Shown: in pieces, positions 27,000 to 36,845 of the stretch
Position numbering within the stretch: the first letter of the stretch is position 1
Layout: each line of letters begins with the position of its first letter
Source: Myxococcales bacterium
Lineage (GTDB): Bacteria; Myxococcota_A; Polyangia; Nannocystales; Nannocystaceae
Reading direction: 5' to 3'
Length of the DNA: 64,000 bases
Assembly (NCBI GenBank): GCA_020633295.1
Contig: JACKDW010000003.1
Location: 682,001-746,000 of the forward strand
Notes under the pieces: model-generated
Database searches by the model: none
The model's input: only the letters and a program-made list of their open reading frames with translations
What the model was told of the DNA's origin: nothing
Position numbers and translations under genes: made by a program

Positions 27000-27089
27000 C
27001 AGCGGACAGGCGAGATGGGTGTACCCTGGGAGCGCGGCGAGGCCCCGCGCCCCAGCGTGCGCGGGCACAGGTCAAGAAGGAGTCAAGCG

Positions 27090-28271
27090 ATGGGAAACAG
27101 GGTCAACGTCATCGGCGTGGGCATGGTCAAGTTCCAGAAGCCCGGCAAGAGCGACGAGTACGACGTGATGGCCAAGGGCGCCGCGACGGCGGCGCTCGCT
27201 GACGCCGGCGTCGAGTACAAGCACATCCAGCAGGTCTACGCCGGCTACGTGTTCGGCGACAGCACCTGCGGGCAGCGTGCGGTGTACCAGCTCGGGCTCA
27301 CCGGCGTCCCCGTGATCAACGTCAACAACAACTGCTCGACCGGCTCGGCCGCGCTGTTCCTCGCGCGCCAGGCGATCGAGGGCGGGCTCGCCGAGTGCGT
27401 GCTCGCGCTCGGCTTCGAGAAGATGGAGCGCGGGGCGCTCGGCTCGAAGTACGACGACCGCGTCGCGCCGATCGAGGCCCACGCGAACGTCATGAACCGG
27501 CTCCAGGGCTTCACGAGCGCGCCCCCGGCCGCGCAGATGTTCGGCGGGGCAGGTCGCGAGTACCGCTGGCGGCACGGCACCAAGCGCGAGACCTTCGCCA
27601 AGATCTCGGAGAAGGCGCGCGCGCACGCGGCCAAGAACCCGTACGCGCTGTTCCGCGAGCGGCTCTCGGTCGAGGAGATCCTCGCCTCGCCGGAGGTCTT
27701 CGACCCGCTGACGCGCTTTCAGTGCTGCCCGCCGACCTGCGGGGCCGCGGCCGCGGTGCTGTGCTCCGACGCCTTCGCCAAGAAGCACAACATCGCCACC
27801 CCGGTGTTCATCCGCGCCCAGGCGATGACCACGGACCTGCCCTCGACCTTCGACGAGGACAGCATGATGAAGATGTGCGGCTACGACATGGCGAAGGCCG
27901 GCGCGCGGCAGGTCTACGAGCGCGCGGGCGTCGGGCCCGAGGACGTCGACGTGGTCGAGCTGCACGACTGCTTCACGGCCAACGAGCTGATCACCTACGA
28001 GGCGCTCGGTTTGTGTCCTGAGGGACAGGCCGAAAAATTCATCTGGGACGGCGACAACACCTACGGCGGGAAGTTCGTCACCAACCCCTCGGGCGGGCTG
28101 CTGTCCAAGGGCCACCCGCTGGGCGCGACCGGGCTCGCGCAGTGCACCGAGCTGGTGTGGCAGCTGCGCGGGCAGGCGGAGCAGCGGCAGGTCGAGGGGG
28201 CGCGTACGGCGTTGCAGCACAACCTCGGTCTGGGTGGTGCGTGCGTGATCACGATGTACCAGCGGTCGTAG
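27090..28271 (+). CDS. SCPx-type thiolase
   Basis: This 393-residue thiolase of the sterol-carrier-protein-X / lipid-transfer class starts at the ATG at 27090 behind an AGGAG site (about 27077-27083). Seen are the nucleophile in NVNNNCSTGSAALF (Cys82), VDVVELHDCFTANELI with the HDCF motif of the SCPx class, the NPSGGLLSKGHPLGATGLAQ block with the active His, and the GLGGACVITMY ending. It should release acetyl- or propionyl-CoA from branched or sterol side-chain 3-ketoacyl-CoAs. The gene lies 91 bases after the multifunctional enzyme and almost surely forms an operon with it. Confidence 0.95.
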   Translation: MGNRVNVIGVGMVKFQKPGKSDEYDVMAKGAATAALADAGVEYKHIQQVYAGYVFGDSTCGQRAVYQLGLTGVPVINVNNNCSTGSAALFLARQAIEGGLAECVLALGFEKMERGALGSKYDDRVAPIEAHANVMNRLQGFTSAPPAAQMFGGAGREYRWRHGTKRETFAKISEKARAHAAKNPYALFRERLSVEEILASPEVFDPLTRFQCCPPTCGAAAAVLCSDAFAKKHNIATPVFIRAQAMTTDLPSTFDEDSMMKMCGYDMAKAGARQVYERAGVGPEDVDVVELHDCFTANELITYEALGLCPEGQAEKFIWDGDNTYGGKFVTNPSGGLLSKGHPLGATGLAQCTELVWQLRGQAEQRQVEGARTALQHNLGLGGACVITMYQRS

Positions 28272-28656
28272 CCGACGGGCCCGACGCGACCGCGTTCCTG
28301 CTCCGCGTCGCCGGCCAGCGTCGGCGACGCGGCGAGCACCGGCGCTCCAGCTCGCTCGCCGCGCGTGAAAGATTCTGACGCCGCGACCGCGCCTCCTCGC
28401 GCTCGCGCGCGGCGTTCGCGTCGCGTCGGCTCGTGTGGACCCGAGTGGCGTGATGAGCGGCGAGCCGACGTTGCGCTCGCCCGCGCGCTCGGCCGCGAGC
28501 TCGCGGCGGCGGAGGTCGCCGAGATCGTCGCGTCGCAGCACGAGGGCTGTCGCCGGGCCGTCCTGACCTGCGGGATGACCAACAGGACCTTCGCCCAGCA
28601 CCTCGGCACGAGCTGTTCAGGTCGCCGAGAAAGCGTCGCCGCTCGGCGCCTCAGCT
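28272..28656. other. Intergenic region, no gene seen
   Basis: This 385-base gap lies between the convergent thiolase and ECF sigma genes. Frames through it give Arg-rich, low-complexity translations. I see no RNA gene, repeat or clear terminator. Confidence 0.5.
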
Positions 28657-29295
28657 TCACTCCGCGTCGCCGCCCGGCGCGACGCAGCGGCGGATCGACT
28701 GGGCCCAGCGCTCGAAGTTATGCGCGGTCGAGCGGCGCACGTCGGGCGTCGCGGCGACGCGCGTCATCGCGACCTCGAGCGCCTCGCGAGCGCGCCTGAG
28801 GCGGCTCTTGGCCGTCCCCTGCGGGATCCCGAGCACCTCGGCGATCGCCGCCGTCGAGAAGCCCTCCCAGTAGTGCAGCTCGATCGCGATCTGCAGGTCG
28901 ACCGGGATCTTGCGCAGCGCCGCGAGCAGGAGCTGCTGCTCCGTGCGGCGCGCGAGGATCCGGCTGGGCGACGTCCCGAGGTCCTCGACCGACTGGGCCC
29001 CGAGATCCACCGCCGCGCGCTCGCGCTTGAGCTCGCGGTAGTGGCGGTAGAGCTCGTGGCGCGCGACCGTGAACAGGTAGGTGCGGAAGCTCGACTGCTT
29101 GCGGAACTGGTCCTTGGCCTTGACGAGCGCGAGGAAGGTGCGCTGGATCAGGTCGTCGAGCCCTACGTCGACCTTGTTGCGGAAGAAGCAGTACAGGCTG
29201 TCGAAGTGGCGCCGCAGGAGCTTGTCGCCCGCGTCGCGATCGCCGGCGCGCCACTCGTCGAGCAGCTCGAAGTCGCCTTTCGCGGTCGTGCGCAC
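28657..29295 (-). CDS. ECF-type RNA polymerase sigma factor
   Basis: This 212-residue sigma factor has region 2 (LLRRHFDSLYCFFRNKVDVGLDDLIQRTFLALVKAKDQFRKQSSFRTYLFTVARHELYRHYRELKRE). Region 4 is LRKIPVDLQIAIELHYWEGFSTAAIAEVLGIPQGTAKSRLRRAREAL. It carries a roughly 30-residue C-terminal extension (VRRSTAHNFERWAQSIRRC). It is a close relative of the sigma factor at 32608-33216: both share FF-NKVD, DLIQ-TFL, YLF/YLL and the YWE block. No anti-sigma gene lies beside it. Regulation may be through kinases, as for other myxobacterial ECFs. Confidence 0.93.
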   Translation of the reverse strand: MRTTAKGDFELLDEWRAGDRDAGDKLLRRHFDSLYCFFRNKVDVGLDDLIQRTFLALVKAKDQFRKQSSFRTYLFTVARHELYRHYRELKRERAAVDLGAQSVEDLGTSPSRILARRTEQQLLLAALRKIPVDLQIAIELHYWEGFSTAAIAEVLGIPQGTAKSRLRRAREALEVAMTRVAATPDVRRSTAHNFERWAQSIRRCVAPGGDAE

Positions 29296-29382
29296 GACGC
29301 ATACTATCGCGGCGCGCCGCGGGCTACAGCGCGCAGCTTCGCGCGACCAGAGCGGGCGCTTCGGACAGCTGCGGCGCGCCCG

Positions 29383-30096
29383 TCACTCGCCGTCCGGCGG
29401 CGCCTGTGCGAACACGATCGGGTACGTCACGCGCACCGTGCCGTAGCCCTCGGGCGGCTCGAAGGTCACGCTGTACATCGACTCGCGCAGGCACTCGAGC
29501 AGCTCGGGGTGCTTGATCTCGCTGTCCTCGCCGAGCGCGACCTCGTCGACGACCCCGCCGATGTCCTCGTCGCCGACGATCGAGAAGTCCATCACGAGGC
29601 GCCCGGCGAGCGCGGCGTCGTCCTCGAGCGCGGACTCGTAGCACTCGCGCGCGAGCGGGACCAGGTCGTCCTTGATCCGCTGCCGGATGTAGTCCTTGTT
29701 GAGCGTCGGAGTCGGCGGCGCCGGCTGCTTCGCGTCGGGGCTCGCGGGCGCCGGCGCCGCTCCGGTCGCGGGCTCCGCCGCGGGCGCGTCCGCCTGCGCC
29801 GGCACGCCGCGGCGAGCCAGCGAGCCCTGCAGCCGCCGGAGCATCGCGTCGCGTCGCGCTCGCTCTTCAGCGGCGGCGGGGGCGGCGGGCTCCTCGGGGG
29901 CCTTCGCGTCGGGCTTCGCGGGCGCGCCCTCGCCTCGCGCGACGGGCTTGGTCGTCGGCTGTGCCTCGCTGGGGGTTGGCTGCGGCGTCTCGGTCAGGAC
30001 CTGCTTCTGGGCGAAGTACAGGGCGCCGAGCACGACGAGGGCGAGCGCGGGGAGAATGAAATTTTTGTAGCCTCCAGAACCCGCTAAGTCAGCCAT
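29383..30096 (-). CDS. AgmX/PglI C-terminal (TonB-like) domain membrane protein
   Basis: This 237-residue protein starts at the ATG at 30096 (MADLAGSGGYKNFILPALALVVLGALYFAQ), giving one N-terminal membrane helix. A Pro/Ala/Lys linker of about 90 residues follows. The C-terminal domain, LNKDYIRQRIKDDLVPLARECYESALEDDAALAGRLVMDFSIVGDEDIGGVVDEVAL ... LLECLRESMYSVTFEPPEGYGTVRVTYPIVF, is the AgmX/PglI-type TonB-C-like fold found in myxobacterial gliding and envelope proteins. It probably spans the periplasm. It is 86 bases downstream of the ECF start on the opposite side, in reading order upstream of that gene on the same strand. Confidence 0.85.
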   Translation of the reverse strand: MADLAGSGGYKNFILPALALVVLGALYFAQKQVLTETPQPTPSEAQPTTKPVARGEGAPAKPDAKAPEEPAAPAAAEERARRDAMLRRLQGSLARRGVPAQADAPAAEPATGAAPAPASPDAKQPAPPTPTLNKDYIRQRIKDDLVPLARECYESALEDDAALAGRLVMDFSIVGDEDIGGVVDEVALGEDSEIKHPELLECLRESMYSVTFEPPEGYGTVRVTYPIVFAQAPPDGE

Positions 30097-30282
30097 GATG
30101 GGGTCATGGTAGCGCGTGTGGACAGCGCGAGTGCACTTTGGCACGCTCGCCCCGGCTCGACGTGTCCCTCACCGTGAGCGGTTCAACGACGAGCGAGGCC
30201 GAGGACGGCCGAACACGGACGAACGCGGCGGCGCGCGACCCAAGCGGAGCGCGCCGGCTCGCGCCAGATCAAGGAAAGATCC

Positions 30283-31395
30283 ATGAAGCAGACGACACTC
30301 GCGTACGCAGCGGCGCTGGCCGTCGCGGTCCTGGCGACCGCGTGCGGCCCCAAGACCCAACCTGACACGGCGACGCCCGAGCCCGCCCCGGCCCCGGCCG
30401 AGCCCGCGCCCGTGGCGGAGAAAGAGCCCGTCGCGCCGATCCCCGCCGGGTACTTCGCGATCACGCCGACGCTGACGGTCAAGGGCGTCGACGCGGCCGT
30501 CGACTTCTACGTCAAGGCGCTCGGGGCCACCGAGCTCATGCGCATGGCCGGCCCCAACGGCGAGACGATGCACGCCGAGATCAAGATCGGCGACTCGCTC
30601 ATCATGATCGGCGAGGAGATGCTCGAGCAGGGCATGAAGTCGCCGCTGACGCTCGGCGGCTCGCCGGCCTCGATGATGATCTACGTCGACGACGCCGACG
30701 CCGCCTTCGCCCAGGCGCAGGCCGCCGGGGTCACGGTCGAGCAGCCGCTCGCCGACATGTTCTGGGGCGATCGCTGGGGCAGCTTTGTTGACCCCTTCGG
30801 ACACCGCTGGGCCGTGTCCACGCACATGGAGGACCTGACCCCCGAGCAGATGGGGCAGCGGGCCGAGATCTGCAACAAGATCAAGAACCCGAAGAAGGCC
30901 GAGAAGAAGTGGAAGAAGATCGCGGGGACGCCCGCCACGGAGAAGCGACCGGCGAAGTACCACTCGGTCACGCCCGCGCTCACGGCGGCCAACGCCGACG
31001 AGGCGATCAAGTTCTACACCGCGGCCTTCGGCGCCACGGAGCTCGAGCGCATGCCCACCCCGGACGGCCGGATCATGCACGCCGAGCTGCAGATCGGCGA
31101 CTCGATCATCATGGTTCACGACGAGTTCCCGGAGCACGGCGGGAAGTCGGCGCAGACCCTCGGCGGCTCGCCGTTCGGGCTCATGCTGTACACCGTCGAC
31201 GTCGACATCGCCTTCAACAAGGCGGTGAGCGCCAAGGCCGTGGCGGCGATGCCGGTCGCCAACATGTTCTGGGGTGATCGCTACGGCGCCGTCGTCGACA
31301 GCCAGGGCTACTTCTGGGGCCTGGCGACGCGCGTCGAGAACCTCACCCCCGAGGAGATGAAGGAGCGCATGATGAAGGAAGCGCCGCAGTCGTAA
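30283..31395 (+). CDS. Tandem VOC (PhnB/glyoxalase-like) lipoprotein
   Basis: This 370-residue exported lipoprotein has the signal MKQTTLAYAAALAVAVLATAC. After a Pro/Glu/Ala linker come two VOC domains of the PhnB type, about residues 60-185 (FAITPTLTVKGVDAAVDFYVKALGATELMRM ... FVDPFGHRWAVSTHMEDLTPEQM) and 225-360 (HSVTPALTAANADEAIKFYTAAFGATELERM ... VVDSQGYFWGLATRVENLTPEEM). The first keeps the DPFGH motif while the second has DSQGY, so any metal site differs. VOC domains are normally cytoplasmic; a secreted lipid-anchored pair is unusual. The substrate is unknown. Confidence 0.9.
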   Translation: MKQTTLAYAAALAVAVLATACGPKTQPDTATPEPAPAPAEPAPVAEKEPVAPIPAGYFAITPTLTVKGVDAAVDFYVKALGATELMRMAGPNGETMHAEIKIGDSLIMIGEEMLEQGMKSPLTLGGSPASMMIYVDDADAAFAQAQAAGVTVEQPLADMFWGDRWGSFVDPFGHRWAVSTHMEDLTPEQMGQRAEICNKIKNPKKAEKKWKKIAGTPATEKRPAKYHSVTPALTAANADEAIKFYTAAFGATELERMPTPDGRIMHAELQIGDSIIMVHDEFPEHGGKSAQTLGGSPFGLMLYTVDVDIAFNKAVSAKAVAAMPVANMFWGDRYGAVVDSQGYFWGLATRVENLTPEEMKERMMKEAPQS

Positions 31396-31537
31396 CCGCG
31401 CGCGCGGACGACCACGGCACGTTCCAGGCGCACGCCCGGGGCCCGCGCACGCGGACCTCGGGCGTCGTCGCGAGGCGCGCGGCGTCGAGTTTCGCCGAGT
31501 TTTTCGCGCTGGCCGCGGACTTGAGTAGGGTGGCGCC

Positions 31538-32581
<1,044 letters not shown>

Positions 32582-32607
32582 GCGTCGGGCGAGCCTGCTA
32601 GGCCAGG

Positions 32608-33216
32608 TTAGGCAGAGGCCGCGCGCAGGCGCCGGGCCCAGTCGTCGAGATCCTCGATCGAGTGCGGCGTCAGGTGACCGCCGGCGCGGGCGCTCTCTAC
32701 CCCCACGAGCAGCTGTTGCTTGGCCTTGCGCAGGCGCGTCCGGATCGTCCCCTCGGGGACCTCGAACACGGCCGCGATCTCGCGCGCGCGCATGGACTCC
32801 CAGTAGTAGAGCTCGAGCAGGATCTGCGAGTCGATCGGCAGCGCGCGCAGGCCCAGCAGCAGCGCCTTGGCCTCGTCGTGGCGCTGGATCAGCGTCGTCG
32901 GCGTCGGCCCGAGGTCCTGGATCGACGTGACGCCCGGGTCGAGCCGCGCGTCGTGACGACGCTTGCGGCGGTAGTACATCAGCAGCACGTTGCGCGCGAT
33001 CGAGAGCAGGTAGGTCTTGAAGCTCGCGTCGCCGCGGAAGCGATGGAGGCTCTCGAGGCAGCCGAGGAAGGTCTTCTGGATCAGGTCCGCGATGTCGGCG
33101 TCGACCTTGTTCGAGAAGAACCGCGCTACGCACTTGTAGTGCCGCTCGAACAGCGTCGAGCCGGCGCGCGCGTCTCCTGCCTGCCAGGCTTGCAGTAGCT
33201 CGTGATCGCTCTCCAC
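32608..33216 (-). CDS. ECF-type RNA polymerase sigma factor
   Basis: This 202-residue sigma factor has region 2 (FERHYKCVARFFSNKVDADIADLIQKTFLGCLESLHRFRGDASFKTYLLSIARNVLLMYYRRKRRHD). Region 4 is LRALPIDSQILLELYYWESMRAREIAAVFEVPEGTIRTRLRKAKQQLLVGV. It has a short tail, IEDLDDWARRLRAASA, comparable to that of the paralogue at 28657. Both probably belong to one ECF group that uses a C-terminal extension in place of a classic anti-sigma. The kinase at 31538 is its closest neighbour. Confidence 0.93.
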   Translation of the reverse strand: MESDHELLQAWQAGDARAGSTLFERHYKCVARFFSNKVDADIADLIQKTFLGCLESLHRFRGDASFKTYLLSIARNVLLMYYRRKRRHDARLDPGVTSIQDLGPTPTTLIQRHDEAKALLLGLRALPIDSQILLELYYWESMRAREIAAVFEVPEGTIRTRLRKAKQQLLVGVESARAGGHLTPHSIEDLDDWARRLRAASA

Positions 33217-33590
33217 GGCCCGGAGTATACGCGCAGGCGCCCGGCGGGCGCGACGTGGATCAAGACCTCCCTACGCCGCCTCGCGCCCGCGCGGCGGCGA
33301 CTCGCGGCGACGCCGGCTTCGCCAGGCGTCACGTGAGCGAGCCGACGTCGGGTCGGCGGCTGCGGCGTCAGCGTCGGCGTCGCGACCGCGTATGAATATG
33401 CCTGTGTGAACAGGTCTTCCAACGCGCCGCGCGCTCGACCCGGGAGAAGTAGACGCGCCGCGAGTCTGGACGCGCGCGCGCTCGTCGGGGAAGCGTCGCG
33501 CGGCGCGTCGCCCCGCCCATGACGGCGCCCCGGTGCCGGGAGACCGCGCGTGACGAGGCACCGCGGGCGCCCGTACACTGCGGCAGGTCG
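33217..33590. other. Intergenic region with small hairpin
   Basis: This 374-base gap separates divergent genes. The only visible structure is a 5-bp hairpin CCTGT-GTGA-ACAGG at 33401-33414, preceded by an AT-rich TATGAATATG. Promoters for the sigma gene and the phosphatase gene are expected here, but I cannot place them with confidence. Confidence 0.35.
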
Positions 33591-34163
33591 ATGGAGCAGG
33601 TGCTGCTATTCGTTCGCCACGGCTCGATCCCCGTGCGCGAGCTGGGCGGGGCGGGCCCGGTCGAGCCACTCGCGCCGCTCCGACGGCGCGGGCTCAGCCC
33701 GCGCGGGCGCGAGGAGGCCCGCGCCGCGCAGGCCTACGTGCGCCGCTGGCTCGAGGAGCACGGCCGCGTGGTCGAGCGCGTCTACGTCGCTCGCAGCCGT
33801 CGCGCCGAGGAGACCTGCGAGCAGGTGTTCGCGTCCGCGGTCCCCCGGGAGCGCGCGCGGCTGCGCCCGGGGCATCTGCGGCCGCAGCTCGACGCGTGGT
33901 TCACAGGCGGCGGCCCGTCTGCGGTGATCGCCCTCGTCGGTCACGGACCGTCGCTCCAAGAGCTGCTCGCGGACGCGGCTCCAGACGCGCCAGACGTCGC
34001 GCGCGTCTTCGGCGTCGTCGCCGTCTTCGCCCGCGAGCGCGGCGGACCCTGGCGCCTACGCGCGCTCGGGCCGCTCGGGGCGGGCGCGGGCCAAGTCGGA
34101 TCCTCCGGCGAGGCGGACGACGAGGCGCGCGACGACAAGACCCCGGACGCCCGCGAGCGCTGA
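33591..34163 (+). CDS. SixA-like histidine phosphatase
   Basis: This 190-residue protein belongs to the histidine phosphatase (phosphoglycerate-mutase-like) superfamily. The catalytic LFVRHG block is at the start (MEQVLLFVRHG, His10), ARSRRAEETCEQVF holds the second Arg, and ALVGHGPSLQELL the second catalytic His, as in SixA. The start at 33591 places RHG at the usual distance from the N-terminus. A Gly/Asp/Glu-rich tail (GEADDEARDDKTPDARER) is probably disordered. It may dephosphorylate phospho-histidine proteins or small phosphate esters. Confidence 0.85.
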   Translation: MEQVLLFVRHGSIPVRELGGAGPVEPLAPLRRRGLSPRGREEARAAQAYVRRWLEEHGRVVERVYVARSRRAEETCEQVFASAVPRERARLRPGHLRPQLDAWFTGGGPSAVIALVGHGPSLQELLADAAPDAPDVARVFGVVAVFARERGGPWRLRALGPLGAGAGQVGSSGEADDEARDDKTPDARER

Positions 34164-34283
34164 CTCGACGCCTGGGGCGTCGTCGCGCGCGCACGAAGTC
34201 ACGCGCGCGCGACGGTAGATGTAACGGCCGCGGTCGACGGCCGCGCCTGTCGACGCCAAGCCGCCGCCGCGAGCCTCAGCGCG

Positions 34284-34780
34284 TCAGCCGACGGGCTGGC
34301 ACGCGGGGCCCTCGATGCTGTTGTTGTTGTCCTCCACGCACTCGTTGAGCACGCCGTTGCCCATGCCGTCGTCGTCGACCACGGCGTAGATCGACCCGTC
34401 CATGACGTCGGTGTCGACGAACAGGTAGACCTCCTCGGAGCCGCCCGCCGGGATCGCGTTCTGCGTCTGCACCGTGCCGAGCAGCCCGAGGTTGGCCTCG
34501 TAGAAGGAGACGTTCACGCCGGGCCCGACGCCGAGGCAGCCCTCGTTGGCGACGCGCACCGAGAGATCGAGGTCGGGGCACGCGGCGGCGTCCGCCTTGA
34601 GGTCGTAGGGGACGAGGTCGGGCGCGCAGAAGTCACCCGCGCCCTGGGTGTTGCGACGGTAGCTGTTGAGCGGATCGTCGATCGGCCAGGCCCAGTTGTC
34701 CTGCTCGACTGTGGGGATGAGCCCCGTGTCGCCCACGTTGGTGATTTCGTCGAGGTGCTGGGGGTAGAGCGGGCGTGCTG
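34284..34780 (-). pseudogene. Detached C-terminal domain of an FG-GAP/CARDB-type surface protein
   Basis: The reading from about residue LYPQHLDEITNVGDTGLIPTVEQDNW onward is a C-terminal domain with SYRRNTQGAGDFCAPDLVPYDLKADAAACPDLDLSVRVANEGCLG, followed by CARDB-like strands and the ending NECVEDNNNSIEGPACQPVG. In intact myxobacterial FG-GAP proteins this follows a VWNQHTYHITN segment. Here that segment is worn to LYPQHLDEITN, and nothing like FG-GAP repeats lies upstream. The FG-GAP gene at 37429-39561 ends exactly at WNQHTYHITN and lacks this domain. Both are on the minus strand 2.8 kb apart. This is a fragment of that gene or of a lost paralogue; an open frame reaches 34973 but looks non-coding there. 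Confidence 0.7.
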
Positions 34781-35440
34781 GCAAAATTCGGAGAGTGGGC
34801 TCGGAGCGAGACAGGATCGGGACAACTTCGCGCCCGGTCATCACCGCTTCGCCGCGGCGCTGAATCGCAGCCGCGCGAGGGGCCGGCGATTCGCCGTACG
34901 ATTGGCCAGCATCGCGACGGCAGCGGCGCGAGTCGTGGCGGACCGGAGCCGGGTAGAAGTCCAGTCTCCGCACACGCTCCGCGCGTCGCAGACGTCGGAG
35001 AATTCACCGGGCCTGCCCTCGGCGTCATGTCGCCCGAGGGAAGCCGCTCCGCGACGATCGGTGAATCGTCAAGTTGGGTCGGAGTCGCCGAGCGAGCGCG
35101 CCGACGAGCGCCAGCTCGGTCGTCGCCAGCCGCGCGTCGACTTGTGCTCCTCGTCGACGCGCTCGCCGTGGACGCGGGCTGACCTCGCGTTCAACCGGGA
35201 GAACACGTGGTTGGCCCGGTCGCGCGGCCCGAACGCTCGACGGCCGCGGCCGTCTCGGGTCCGACGCCCCCGAGCTCGATCGGGCTCAACAGACATCTCG
35301 CGTGGACGCCCGCGACGACGTCGCCCGCTGCGGGGGCGCCCCCCCAGCCGCGGCGACGCCGGGGCTCGATGACCACTACATGACTGAAAGAGCATATTGA
35401 TCGAACATCCGGGGTCGCGCCGGCCGTACAATCCGTGGCG
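34781..35440. other. Non-coding region and promoter of the CAP-like lipoprotein gene
   Basis: Frames here give only low-complexity Arg-rich translations, so I see no gene. Close to the next start, an AT-rich patch holds TGACTGAAAGAGCATATTGATCG (about 35379-35402, described in two parts) and a TACAAT hexamer at about 35427, 14 bases before the ATG at 35441. This may be the promoter of that gene. Confidence 0.35.
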
Positions 35441-36661
35441 ATGAGAGCGTCGATCGTTGGTCTTTGCGCCCTTGGGATCCTCTCCGCCTGCGTCGGCGGC
35501 GGATCGTCGTCCGGCACGGACGTGACCGTGACCGCGTCGGAGAGCGACTCGGCCGCCTCCGACGTCTCGTCGAGCTCGGACGAAACAACCACCGACGCGT
35601 CGACGACGAACGGTCCGCCGACGAGCGGCGACGACAGCGACGGCACCGGCGGCGTGCCGGCGGAGCTCACCTGCGCCGACGGCTACCGGTGCTACGAGCA
35701 CCCCGAGACCGGCGTGGTCTGGGTGATGAAGATCGACGGGAACATCAACGGCCCAACCTGCCAGGACGTCTGCGAGGCCGCGCTCCCCGACAACTGCGAG
35801 TACCACGCGTGCGAGGAGGGCCACACCTTCGAGTACCCCGACGCGAACAGCTTCGCGCCGATCGCCAAGAACCTCGGCTTCACCTGCCGCGAGGGCGGGT
35901 GCTGGGACTCGGTGGCGCCGGGCGAGGGCCTGATGCTGGTCTCGATCGACACCGACGAGGAGGGGTCGAAGGCCTGCTACTTCCCCAGCCAGAGCCAGCT
36001 GAGCTGCTCGACGCACCCGGGCAACGCGAACTGCTTCGGCGAGCGCTACGCGTCGATCTGCCCCTGCGTCCCGCGGGCGCTGGACGACGCGTGCTCTTGG
36101 GAGTGCCCGCCGCACAACACGACGCGGGCCACCTGGAAGACCGAGGGCACGAGCTGCCTCGCGCGTATCAACTACTGGCGCAAGCGAGCCTGCGAAGAGG
36201 GCTGGCCCGAGTGCCCGCCCGCCGGGCTCCCACCGATGGTCGAGTGTACAGCGTGCCACGAGTGCTCCAATTCCGAGGCGCAGCACGACTCGGAGAACGG
36301 AGCGCACGCCTCGTTCAAGCGCTGCGGCGAGAGCGCTCAGGGCGAGGGCGGCGGGCAGACCTGCGCGGACGTCATCGACGCGTTCGTCAGCGAGCGCGCG
36401 CCGGACGAGAACGGGATCGTGCGCTGCACGGGGCACTGCGGGCCCATCGTCGCGCCCGGCTGTCGCAGCTTCAGCTGGGGCAAGGCCATGGACTCGAACT
36501 ACCACACGCTGAACTGGGGCGGCTGCAACGCGAGCACGTGCGAGGAGTACTGCGACCAGAACGCGGGGGACTGCTACACGCACGAGAGCTCGCCGTCGCT
36601 GAGCTGCCAGGACCCCGACGAGGGCAAGGAGGACGGCCCGATCGTCCAGGCGTGCTTGTAA
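35441..36661 (+). CDS. Cys-rich surface lipoprotein with CAP-like C-terminal domain
   Basis: This 406-residue lipoprotein has the signal MRASIVGLCALGILSAC and a Ser/Thr/Asp linker to about residue 70. A Cys-rich region follows, with an ALPDNCEYHACEEGHTF block and the SICPCVPRALDDACSWECPPHN block. A CAP/SCP-like part comes next: CLARINYWRKRACEEGWPECPPAGLPPM, ACHECSNSEAQHDSENGAHASFKRCGESAQGEGGGQTCADVIDAF. It ends with GCRSFSWGKAMDSNYHTLNWGGC. The many paired Cys imply disulfides and an extracellular place. CAP proteins bind lipids or act in secretion, but here the role is open. It lies between the two FG-GAP pieces on the opposite strand. Confidence 0.85.
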   Translation: MRASIVGLCALGILSACVGGGSSSGTDVTVTASESDSAASDVSSSSDETTTDASTTNGPPTSGDDSDGTGGVPAELTCADGYRCYEHPETGVVWVMKIDGNINGPTCQDVCEAALPDNCEYHACEEGHTFEYPDANSFAPIAKNLGFTCREGGCWDSVAPGEGLMLVSIDTDEEGSKACYFPSQSQLSCSTHPGNANCFGERYASICPCVPRALDDACSWECPPHNTTRATWKTEGTSCLARINYWRKRACEEGWPECPPAGLPPMVECTACHECSNSEAQHDSENGAHASFKRCGESAQGEGGGQTCADVIDAFVSERAPDENGIVRCTGHCGPIVAPGCRSFSWGKAMDSNYHTLNWGGCNASTCEEYCDQNAGDCYTHESSPSLSCQDPDEGKEDGPIVQACL

Positions 36662-36719
36662 GCCCCGCGGACCCGCAGTGAATGAGACGGCGCTTCGGCC
36701 CATCGGTCTCGAACACCCT

Positions 36720-36845
36720 CGCCGTGGGCCGGACCGGTGAGCGTGTGCTTGATCGCGACCTCGCGGTCGAGCGCTGGATCGAGGTCTCGCGGACGTCGTC
36801 GCCGTCGCCTCGATCGACTGGCTCGAGCAGCAGGTAGCCGCGCGC
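36720..36845 (-). pseudogene. Remnant of a Ser/Thr kinase N-lobe
   Basis: On the minus strand two overlapping frames together recall a kinase start: GYLLLEPVDRGDGDDVRE (compare YLLLE-GxGGMGxV) and, after a frame change, LDPALDREVAIKHTLTGPAHGEGV, with the invariant Lys of subdomain II. The Gly loop is damaged (DRGDGDDV) and the rest of the kinase is missing. It directly follows the CAP-like gene, in a 770-base region without an intact gene. Confidence 0.5.

Noticed and set aside
23568..27068. Very long open frame (about 1,166 codons) on the minus strand opposite the multifunctional enzyme
   Set aside because: It is a shadow of the SDR-MaoC-SCP2 gene: Arg/Asp/Val-rich translation without any domain, caused by the high GC third positions of the real gene.
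28365..28799. 144-codon plus-strand frame between thiolase and ECF sigma genes
   Set aside because: Its translation is Arg-rich, overlaps the well-supported sigma factor on the other strand and shows no domain or ribosome-binding site.
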